Source: Clostridium saccharoperbutylacetonicum N1-4(HMT) (GTDB lineage Bacteria; Bacillota; Clostridia; Clostridiales; Clostridiaceae). Taken from it: DNA of 64,000 nucleotides. The stretch spans positions 5,393,001 through 5,457,000 of the forward strand of contig NC_020291.1 in the NCBI RefSeq assembly GCF_000340885.1, read 5' to 3'. The translations under genes were made by a program, and so were the position numbers. Below, one piece after another: positions 27,354-34,214 of the stretch. The notes under the pieces are model-generated. The model was given only the letters and a program-made list of their open reading frames with translations. It was not told the origin of the DNA and did not search any database. Positions within the stretch are counted from its first letter, which is position 1. Each line of letters begins with the position of its first letter.

Positions 27354-27683
27354 TTATTTACCTCCTACTTGTTCATTTCCGAAGACTTCCATTTCTATAG
27401 GCCTCATAGGTGCACGTGATACTGCTGGTTCCAATTCTAAAGGTGATATTTTAAGCTCTCTTGCCACAATCCCCTTAACTAATTTACCGCAGGTTTGTCC
27501 CTGGCAAAGCCCCATACCTGTTCTTAAATATCTTCTAATTTCTGTTATGGTAAACATACCATCATGTACTGCTTTTCGTATTTCACCCTTTGTAATTTCT
27601 TCGCAGCGGCAGATTATCATATCATCATCAGGTTGCGAAATAAATTCACCTATATCTCTTGATCTATCATTTACTTTACTCAT
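27354..27683 (-). CDS. BFD-like [2Fe-2S]-binding protein
   Basis: The 109-residue protein contains a bacterioferritin-associated-ferredoxin-like domain with the cysteine pattern MIICRCEEIT and GMGLCQGQTCGKLV, typical of a [2Fe-2S] site. In HcnB- and OoxA-type enzymes this domain is often fused to the alpha subunit; here it is a separate polypeptide between the two flavoprotein subunits. It probably relays electrons within the complex. Confidence 0.85.
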   Translation of the reverse strand: MSKVNDRSRDIGEFISQPDDDMIICRCEEITKGEIRKAVHDGMFTITEIRRYLRTGMGLCQGQTCGKLVKGIVARELKISPLELEPAVSRAPMRPIEMEVFGNEQVGGK

Positions 27684-27694
27684 AATCTTACCTC

Positions 27695-29272
27695 CTATGC
27701 CTGCTTAAAGAATCTTACTTTCATTCCCATTTCACTTGGAACCTTTATTGTTACTAAATTTGTATTATCAAAAGCTTTAACAGCCTTCACCTCTAATACT
27801 TCCACCTCACATGCTTCTTTTCCACTTCTATCTAAACCAATACCTTTTGCACCTTTTTCTGGTAGTGGTAAGAATTCATAAGGAAGTGTCACTGAAGTAT
27901 AACCTTCTTCATAATCTTCATTCACAAGAAAAATTGATTGTCCAGAACATGATGCAACGCACATTCCACAGCCAATACAAGTTGATTCTTCATCAACAAC
28001 CGGAAGAGAAGTAATATTAGCTCCTATCTTAATACAGTTTTTTGGACACGCATCTTGACATGGATTACAAGGAATATTTTGCGAACATTCTATAACTGGA
28101 TGAATTCCTTTCATAGTTTTAACGCCTGGATATTTTATAACTTCTTCGTCAGTTAAATATCCTTTCTTAAGAAGATTCTTTGAAACCTCAAAGCCTTCAT
28201 CTGTTTTTTCAATATCTTTTCCTTTATTTTCTGGACCAAACATACCTTGTCTCAAACTTGATAAGGCCTTTTCCAATTCTCCTGCCTTTTCTTCTAATTC
28301 TTCTTTCTCAACAAACCCTAATCTATAGGAAGCTGCTACTCCCGCAATTCTTCCCTCTATCATAGCTGAACTTGCTTCTTCAATTCCCGAAACATCTCCT
28401 GCAGCAAAAATCCCCTTAATTGAAGTTTCACCATATTCATCACATATAGGAACATATCCACCCTTTTTAGGATTCTCCTCCATTTCACAACCAGACATTT
28501 TAGTAAGCTGTGACATGGGTGAAAGTCCTACGGCAAGGCATATAGTATCAACATCAAAGTGCCTTTCTGTTCCAGAGATTATCTGCCAATTACTATCTAC
28601 TTCCCCAATAGTAACTCCTGTCACGCATTCCTCGCCTTCGGCTTTAATTATTGTATGAGATAAATAAAAAGGAACCCCACATCTAGCTACCTTTGCAGCA
28701 TGAACACCATAACCACCAATTCTAGGTGCTGCATCTACAATTGCAACAACTTCACAACCAGCTTGTATAAGTTGATACCCTACAACTACTCCAACATTTC
28801 CACTTCCAAGCATAAGAATTTTATTACCTGGTTTTACTCCATGAATATTCATCATAGTTTGTGCAGCACCTGCTCCAATTACTCCTGGAAGTGTCCATCC
28901 ATCAAAGGTAACCATATTTTCAGATGCTCCTGTTGCAATTATTACTGCATCTCCTTTGAAATGAATAACTTCATCATCTATATTTACAGTAACTTCTTTA
29001 TCTAAATAAAGTCCAATTACTATAGCATTTAAAATAACTTCTACCCCAACATCATTTGCTTCTTGTAATAATTCTTCTCCTATCTTAAAGCCCCTAATTT
29101 TAGCTCTATGCTCCTTTGAACCAAAAAACTTGTGTATTTGCTTAAATAGTTGTCCACCTGGCTTAGAGTTTTCATCAAACACAACAACCTTAAGTCCTCT
29201 TTTTGCAGCCTCTATAGCAGCCGAAAGTCCTGCTGGCCCTGCTCCAACTACTATCACATCATATCTTTTCAT
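27695..29272 (-). CDS. FAD/NAD(P)-linked alpha-type dehydrogenase subunit with two 4Fe-4S clusters
   Basis: The 525-residue protein has an N-terminal FAD motif (VVGAGPAGLSAAIEAAKRG), a second nucleotide motif (MLGSGNVGVVVGYQL), the ICLAVGLSPMSQL segment and, near residues 385-450, a ferredoxin-type region with CNPCQDACPKNC and CIGCGMCVASC. Related HcnB/OoxA/sarcosine-oxidase-alpha proteins lack the 8-Fe ferredoxin, so this version probably passes electrons to a clostridial ferredoxin or another low-potential carrier. It sits between the small 2Fe-2S subunit and the BFD protein. Confidence 0.85.
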   Translation of the reverse strand: MKRYDVIVVGAGPAGLSAAIEAAKRGLKVVVFDENSKPGGQLFKQIHKFFGSKEHRAKIRGFKIGEELLQEANDVGVEVILNAIVIGLYLDKEVTVNIDDEVIHFKGDAVIIATGASENMVTFDGWTLPGVIGAGAAQTMMNIHGVKPGNKILMLGSGNVGVVVGYQLIQAGCEVVAIVDAAPRIGGYGVHAAKVARCGVPFYLSHTIIKAEGEECVTGVTIGEVDSNWQIISGTERHFDVDTICLAVGLSPMSQLTKMSGCEMEENPKKGGYVPICDEYGETSIKGIFAAGDVSGIEEASSAMIEGRIAGVAASYRLGFVEKEELEEKAGELEKALSSLRQGMFGPENKGKDIEKTDEGFEVSKNLLKKGYLTDEEVIKYPGVKTMKGIHPVIECSQNIPCNPCQDACPKNCIKIGANITSLPVVDEESTCIGCGMCVASCSGQSIFLVNEDYEEGYTSVTLPYEFLPLPEKGAKGIGLDRSGKEACEVEVLEVKAVKAFDNTNLVTIKVPSEMGMKVRFFKQA

Positions 29273-29301
29273 TCAACTAACACTTCCTTTCATAAAAATT
29301 T

Positions 29302-29613
29302 CTATGCTTCTTTTTTAGCTGAAACACCATATTGTGTTTGAACCTTCATACCTTCTGCAAGTGGTGTTACACAAGTTCTTACATTTGGTTTGCCATCAAC
29401 TACCATTACACAGTCTGTACATCTCCCAATAGCACAAAATATCCCTCTCGGTGATCCTTTTTTAGTATGTCTATGAACTAATACTCCAGCAGCTCTTAAA
29501 GCTGTTGCTATTGGTTCTCCTTCATATCCTTTAAATGTTTTCCCATCAAATTCAAAATTAACTAAACGTCCTTTATTAGGTTTCCCTAAAATCGGATGAT
29601 TTTCAATTCTCAT
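29302..29613 (-). CDS. Small [2Fe-2S] ferredoxin-like subunit
   Basis: The 103-residue protein resembles the HcnA/OoxC/sarcosine-oxidase alpha N-terminal domain: GRLVNFEFDGKTF, then the cysteine cluster GIFCAIGRCTDCVMVVDG and RTC. The ATG at 29613 has AAGGAG eight bases upstream. It is the electron-transfer subunit of the flavoenzyme encoded downstream. Confidence 0.85.
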   Translation of the reverse strand: MRIENHPILGKPNKGRLVNFEFDGKTFKGYEGEPIATALRAAGVLVHRHTKKGSPRGIFCAIGRCTDCVMVVDGKPNVRTCVTPLAEGMKVQTQYGVSAKKEA

Positions 29614-29646
29614 ATAAAGCACTCCTTTCAACTCTGCTAATTAAAC

Positions 29647-30783
29647 TTAAGCTAATTGTGGTTCATCCCAAAGATTTAACTTAGTCCCAATCCCTTTTTC
29701 AATTGCACTTCTGTAAACTATAGTTCCCCATGCAACATCTTCTATTGGCATTCCTCCAACTGAATAAATAACAATTTCATCTTCCTTGCGATGTGCCGGT
29801 ATCTTACCAGTTAACACATCTCCTAAATCATCAATTTTATCTTTACTCATCTTTCCTTCAGCAATTAAATCCATGCAGTGCACCGCAGGAATTGGAATAG
29901 AATTATATGCTGGGAAATCCATTTCTTCTGCCCATGCTTCATATAATTGAATATTATCTGTAACAGTTCTTGCTCTATTTAAAATAAAATCATCATCAAA
30001 TCTTGCTGCTGCTGGACAACATAGTATTGCACCTGGTTTAATCCATTCTTCACTTATATAAGGATATTCGTTTATATCACCAGTTGGGCTTGATGTAGCA
30101 ATATGTACAATATCGCAATCTCTAACAGCATCTTCTATTGTATCCACCACTATGATATCTTTAATTTGTGGATATTCCTCATTAAGATATTGAATGAATC
30201 CATCAATTGATTTTTTACTTCTCCCCTTAATCTTAACTGTTTCGATTCCTGATCTAACCGCCATAGTTGCTGCAAAGGCTGTCTTACTCATAACACCAGG
30301 TCCGATAATTCCAACTACTTTAGAATCTTCCTTTGCAAAATATTTTACTCCAACTCCTGGAACTGCTCCTGTTCTATAAGCACTTAAGATATTAGCTGAC
30401 ATATATGCAATAGGAGCTCCAGTGTCCTTATCATTTAAGGTAAGCATAAGTATTGATCTTGGTAGTCCCTTAGTTCTATTTTCTACATTTGATCCATACC
30501 ACTTCATTCCAGCCATATCAAACTTTCCACCTAAATAAGCAGGCATTGCCATAAATCTTCTATCTGGCCCATCCTTAGGCATATTAGGGAATATAGGCTC
30601 TTCTGGGAAGACCATCATAACTCCATGTGAATTTCCATTAGGTCCACCCATACGGTAGTCTCCTATTTTTAATAACTTGAACATTTCTTCCATGGCTTCT
30701 ACGCATCCAGCCATTTCTTTTACTCCAGCTTTAATCATGTCTTCTTCATTTAAATAAAGAAAATCTATCTTTGTATCTTTCAT
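29647..30783 (-). CDS. Ornithine cyclodeaminase/mu-crystallin-family protein
   Basis: The 378-residue protein has the family NAD-binding core (KVVGIIGPGVMSKTAFAATM) and the substrate segment AYRTGAVPGVGVKYFA. It is longer than classic ornithine cyclodeaminase. Family members act as cyclodeaminases, ketimine reductases or dehydrogenases on amino acids; this is the first gene of the amine-oxidation cluster, so it may process the imine or amino-acid product. In agrobacterial opine catabolism an OCD gene likewise accompanies a three-subunit opine oxidase. I recall close relatives being named as tyramine oxidase subunits in databases but could not check. Confidence 0.8.
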   Translation of the reverse strand: MKDTKIDFLYLNEEDMIKAGVKEMAGCVEAMEEMFKLLKIGDYRMGGPNGNSHGVMMVFPEEPIFPNMPKDGPDRRFMAMPAYLGGKFDMAGMKWYGSNVENRTKGLPRSILMLTLNDKDTGAPIAYMSANILSAYRTGAVPGVGVKYFAKEDSKVVGIIGPGVMSKTAFAATMAVRSGIETVKIKGRSKKSIDGFIQYLNEEYPQIKDIIVVDTIEDAVRDCDIVHIATSSPTGDINEYPYISEEWIKPGAILCCPAAARFDDDFILNRARTVTDNIQLYEAWAEEMDFPAYNSIPIPAVHCMDLIAEGKMSKDKIDDLGDVLTGKIPAHRKEDEIVIYSVGGMPIEDVAWGTIVYRSAIEKGIGTKLNLWDEPQLA

Positions 30784-30820
30784 ATTAATACTCCTCCAAA
30801 CTTAACTATAAATTTTATAG

Positions 30821-30854
30821 AAAAAGGTCTAGGTTCTTCTTCGAACCTAGACCT
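30821..30854 (-). terminator. Terminator between a hypothetical gene and the OCD cluster
   Basis: A perfect 12-bp stem (30825-30836 with 30843-30854) is followed on the reverse strand by a U-run and lies only 38 bases upstream of the OCD start codon. It may simply end the 206-residue gene, but almost no room is left for an independent promoter, so it may also act as a conditional terminator for the cluster. Confidence 0.75.
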
Positions 30855-30994
30855 CATTGTCTTTCTTGTATTTAATATTACTTTAAGTATTTAAAATAAA
30901 ATTGTAAAAATCGGAACAGAGTTTCAAAGTTTTTCAATTACAATCATGGACTATTAATATAAAAAACTTAAGTTATGATTTAAAGTCTACAACA

Positions 30995-31615
30995 TTATAA
31001 TTCAGAATAGCATTTATCAACTATTTCTTTAATTTCTTCTGATAGTTCAATTGATGATGAAATAACTAATTGATTCATAAAATTATTGTTAAAGATTTGA
31101 TAGTAAAAGTCTTTTCCCATTTCATCTATATCTTCATAGTTTTCCTCTAACTTTTTAAACAGTGCTTCCTCACCAAGGCCAGTTCTATCTATAAAGTAAT
31201 ATATATTAAGCTTATTCACTTTTACATGTTCCTCTATTAGCTTAAAATTATCTTTATCAACAACAAATCCATAAACGTAGTCTTTATCGGTTTTCTTAGA
31301 ACCTTTTTTTACAGTTAAGCCAAACATTGATACTTCAGGTATTTTCTTTATCTCAATTTTTTTATATGGTATTCTTGTAAATTCTAAGTGTTTTACCATT
31401 TCTATAAATGTACTTTTTGATTCTTCCTGAGGTCCACAATAAAATAATTTAGAATCTATAACTCCAAGACATAAATTATCTCCAATTAACTCTCTTAAAA
31501 CCTTTTCTTTAAAAGCATCCTTTTGTTTTATTCCATAATACCCTACAAAAATCTTTAATCTATCTTCATCTTCTTCGCTTCTTACCTTTAACTTGTTTCT
31601 ACCGAATAAAAACAT
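30995..31615 (-). CDS. Hypothetical cytoplasmic protein
   Basis: I do not recognise this 206-residue protein. It has no signal peptide or membrane segment, is rich in Lys and Glu, and contains alternating strands and helices, for example RLKIFVGYYGIKQKDAFKEKV and VYGFVVDKDNFKLIEEHVKVNK. GAGGAGG precedes the ATG. It lies between a GH1 gene relic and the amine cluster and has its own terminator. Confidence 0.6.
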   Translation of the reverse strand: MFLFGRNKLKVRSEEDEDRLKIFVGYYGIKQKDAFKEKVLRELIGDNLCLGVIDSKLFYCGPQEESKSTFIEMVKHLEFTRIPYKKIEIKKIPEVSMFGLTVKKGSKKTDKDYVYGFVVDKDNFKLIEEHVKVNKLNIYYFIDRTGLGEEALFKKLEENYEDIDEMGKDFYYQIFNNNFMNQLVISSSIELSEEIKEIVDKCYSEL

Positions 31616-31648
31616 ATTATTTTCCTCCTCAATAAGTAATCTATACTA

Positions 31649-31790
31649 TTATACTATATAACATAACTTATAGAGTAAGTAAAACTTATAAATAATATGT
31701 TCTCTTAAATATTCAATACGATAATCATCATCAACGTATCCATTTTCATCTGGAGTATCTACAGCTCCAAGCCCATTTTCAACAATATTG
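31649..31790 (-). pseudogene. Remnant of a GH1 6-phospho-beta-glucosidase
   Basis: The reverse-strand frame reads [18 protein letters not shown] and continues [14 protein letters not shown], which is the segment around the catalytic nucleophile (ENG) of GH1 phospho-beta-glucosidases. Homology stops after about 35 residues on both sides, with a short unrelated tail to a stop at 31649. It lies directly after the PTS operon terminator, where a hydrolase gene would be expected. It cannot be functional. Confidence 0.8.
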
Positions 31791-31828
31791 AAAAATGCAC
31801 AACTTAAGAGCTTCTCTTAAATTGTGCA
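31791..31828 (-). terminator. Terminator of the lactose/cellobiose-type PTS operon
   Basis: Arms at 31796-31810 and 31814-31828 pair over 15 bp with one mismatch and lead on the reverse strand into UUUUU. The U-run joins the GH1 relic. Confidence 0.75.
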
Positions 31829-31910
31829 CTAAATTTAATTTGCTAAACTCATTTATATAAGCAATTATTTAAAACTTACATTTGCCTAAATATTATAACT
31901 TTAATTTTTA

Positions 31911-33275
31911 CTATTTTTCTGAATTCTCAGCTTCTAATTCATTCAGATAACTCTTCTTATCTATTACACTAAAGAATGGTAAGTATATTAAAGCACTTAA
32001 AGCAATTATTAACACTTGCACTAACGCAACTCTCCAGCCATCTACACCACCTGCTAAGAATCCTGACATTAATACTGGAGTTCCAAGAGGAACTATTGTT
32101 GTTAACCTTGGTACTACTTTAATGTATGTTAATATATATCCTATTACACTTGCTATTAATGGTGTACATATCCATGGAATTGCCATGTAAGGATTAAGCA
32201 CCATAGGGGTCGCAAATACAATTGGTTCATTTATTCCACAGATATTAGATAATACTGCTAATTTTCCAAGAGTTTTATATTGCTTACTCTTAGCTCTCAA
32301 AGCCATATATATACAAAGTCCAAGAGTTGCCCCAGAACCTCCGCATAAAGCATATACGCTAAAGAAACTTCTATTTATAATATTAGGTAATTCATATAAT
32401 GATACGCCTGCGTTCATTGCTTCAATGTTAGCTGCAGTTAACGATGTCCATAATGGATAAAATATTGGTAATATAACTGCTGATACACCATGTACTCCAA
32501 AAAACCATAATATTTGTGCAAGTAATATAGCAAATAGGAATGAGAATATATTATTTCCAATAAATGCTTCTAATGGTTTTTGAATCAAGGTATATATTAA
32601 AGAATGTAATCCGTCTATTCCTTGTATTGGTAATAATGTAGTAGCTTTATTTAAAAGCATAAATAATATTATGATAACAAATCCAGGAATTAAACCTAAG
32701 AAAGATTTTGTAATTGTTGGTGGCACCCCTTTAGGCATTTTAATAGCTAATCCACTATCTATTAATTTATTATAAATAACTGTTGATATTAATGCTACTA
32801 TAATTGCAACAAATAATCCTTTTGCACCTAAATAATCAAAAGTGAAAACATTAGCTGCTGGAGCTTTTACACCATCTGGCAATACAACTTTATTAGCTTT
32901 TAAGAAATTATTAATTATACCTGAAGTATTTGAAATTGGTGTTATAGCTAAGAATGTAAATAATGAAATCATTCCTGCTACACCTGCATCTTTATCAAAT
33001 TGTTTTGCAAGGCTAAAGGCTATAAAAAATACTGCATATACTGCAAGCATATCATTAGTTACCATATTAGGTATTGTTAATATAGACTTTAATCCTGTAT
33101 TGGTAATAAATTCTTGATATGCTGGTATTGATAATGAATTAAATAATGAAAATATAGCACCTACTATTATAACTGGCATAATAGTCATAAACCCATCACT
33201 TACAGCTTTCAAATACTTGTTAGCTGCTATTTTATTAACCTTTGGTATTAAATTTGTTTGTATATACTCTTTCAT
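31911..33275 (-). CDS. PTS lactose/cellobiose-family EIIC permease
   Basis: The 454-residue membrane protein has about ten hydrophobic segments and the family signatures FGVHGVSAVILPIFYPLW and CGINEPIVFATPMVLNPYMAIPW. It transports and phosphorylates a beta-glucoside such as cellobiose, or lactose. The separate EIIB and EIIA genes lie upstream in the same operon. Confidence 0.9.
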   Translation of the reverse strand: MKEYIQTNLIPKVNKIAANKYLKAVSDGFMTIMPVIIVGAIFSLFNSLSIPAYQEFITNTGLKSILTIPNMVTNDMLAVYAVFFIAFSLAKQFDKDAGVAGMISLFTFLAITPISNTSGIINNFLKANKVVLPDGVKAPAANVFTFDYLGAKGLFVAIIVALISTVIYNKLIDSGLAIKMPKGVPPTITKSFLGLIPGFVIIILFMLLNKATTLLPIQGIDGLHSLIYTLIQKPLEAFIGNNIFSFLFAILLAQILWFFGVHGVSAVILPIFYPLWTSLTAANIEAMNAGVSLYELPNIINRSFFSVYALCGGSGATLGLCIYMALRAKSKQYKTLGKLAVLSNICGINEPIVFATPMVLNPYMAIPWICTPLIASVIGYILTYIKVVPRLTTIVPLGTPVLMSGFLAGGVDGWRVALVQVLIIALSALIYLPFFSVIDKKSYLNELEAENSEK

Positions 33276-33316
33276 TGTTGTTCCCCCTTATTAAAATATA
33301 TATTAAAAATTTATTT

Positions 33317-33616
33317 TTACATATTTAAAGCATCATTTAATACTTTTTCACCATTCATCATTCCATAATCAATGCTATCAATCACTGCTATTTTCATTTT
33401 TTTCGAAACATATCTTTCTTTAATTTCCTCTAATAAATATCCTACTTGTGGTCCTAATAACAAAATATCTGTATCGTTTTCATATTCTACAAATTTTGAT
33501 TCAGCGATAGCCCTTATTACTACATCTACCCCTTTATCTTTGGCTGCTTCTTCCATATTAGAAACTAACATACTTGTTGAAAATCCCCCTGCACAAATTA
33601 ATGTGATATTTTTCAT
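33317..33616 (-). CDS. PTS lactose/cellobiose-family EIIB
   Basis: The 99-residue protein starts MKNITLICAGGFSTSMLV; the cysteine in LICAGGFST is the phosphorylation site, and LLGPQVGYLLEEIK is the matching family segment. It accepts phosphate from EIIA and gives it to the sugar through EIIC. A good AGGAGG site precedes it. Confidence 0.93.
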   Translation of the reverse strand: MKNITLICAGGFSTSMLVSNMEEAAKDKGVDVVIRAIAESKFVEYENDTDILLLGPQVGYLLEEIKERYVSKKMKIAVIDSIDYGMMNGEKVLNDALNM

Positions 33617-33705
33617 GATAAATTCCTCCTAAGATGGTAATTAAGTATATATAAATTTAATTAAAAGTAATATAAAATACTTTTATTTTAAAAGCAAAAC
33701 TATCT

Positions 33706-34008
33706 TTATTTACTAAACTTTTCATACATGTCTACAAATTCTTTTGCCATATCTTTAATTGTCATAGCATTCATTAAATGATCTTGAGCATGCACTAATA
33801 GTAAATCAACTTCTGTTTTATTACCTTTTGCTTCATTATGAATTAAATTCGTTTGCACACTATGAGCTTTTCCTAATTCTGTTTCACATTCTTCTAACTT
33901 TTCTCTAGCTTTTTCTATATTTCCATTTTTAGCGATTCTTATTGCTTCCATTGCTCTACTTCTTGCATTTCCAGAATTAACTATCAACTCCATTATTATA
34001 GTTTCCAT
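33706..34008 (-). CDS. PTS lactose/cellobiose-family EIIA
   Basis: The 100-residue helical protein carries the active-site His in LLLVHAQDHLMNAMT and the N-terminal MELIVNSGNARSRAMEAIR motif. It is the first gene of the operon and lies downstream of a sigma-54 promoter. Confidence 0.93.
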   Translation of the reverse strand: METIIMELIVNSGNARSRAMEAIRIAKNGNIEKAREKLEECETELGKAHSVQTNLIHNEAKGNKTEVDLLLVHAQDHLMNAMTIKDMAKEFVDMYEKFSK

Positions 34009-34060
34009 AGCTTTGCCTCCAATTCTCTCTCCAACTCTATTGTTCCTACACTAATATATT

Positions 34061-34077
34061 AAGCAATAATCATGCCA
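34061..34077 (-). promoter_or_regulatory. Sigma-54 (-24/-12) promoter of the PTS operon
   Basis: On the reverse strand TGGCAT-N5-TTGCTT (34077 to 34061) fits the sigma-54 consensus with the invariant GG and GC correctly spaced. It is 53 bases upstream of the EIIA start. A LevR-type sigma-54 activator is encoded directly upstream. Confidence 0.88.
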
Positions 34078-34098
34078 TGTTTTATCCTTTTTTTAAAA

Positions 34099-34118
34099 AA
34101 CTAGTTTTACTCCTAGTT
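34099..34118. promoter_or_regulatory. Possible upstream activator site
   Basis: AACTAG and CTAGTT form a 6-8-6 dyad 22 bases upstream of the -24 element. It could bind the LevR-type activator, although it is closer to the promoter than most enhancer sites. Confidence 0.35.
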
Positions 34119-34153
34119 CACTGTTTTCAATACTTTGAGAAAAAGAAGCTTTT

Positions 34154-34198
34154 CAAGAAAAAACAACACACATATTCAATGTGTGTTGTTTTTTCTTG
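34154..34198. terminator. Terminator after the LevR-type gene
   Basis: A perfect 20-bp inverted repeat (34154-34173 with 34179-34198, loop of five) includes its own A/T tracts and could stop transcription in either direction. A second hairpin at 34207-34229 (AACCCACAT / ATGTGGGTT) overlaps the LevR-type stop codon. Confidence 0.8.
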
Positions 34199-34214
34199 CT
34201 TTTCGCAACCCACA

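Noticed and set aside
28700..29005. 101-codon frame opposite the alpha flavoprotein gene
   Set aside because: Antisense shadow of a gene with clear FAD and Fe-S motifs; Asn/Ser/Cys/Tyr-rich translation typical of a reversed frame.
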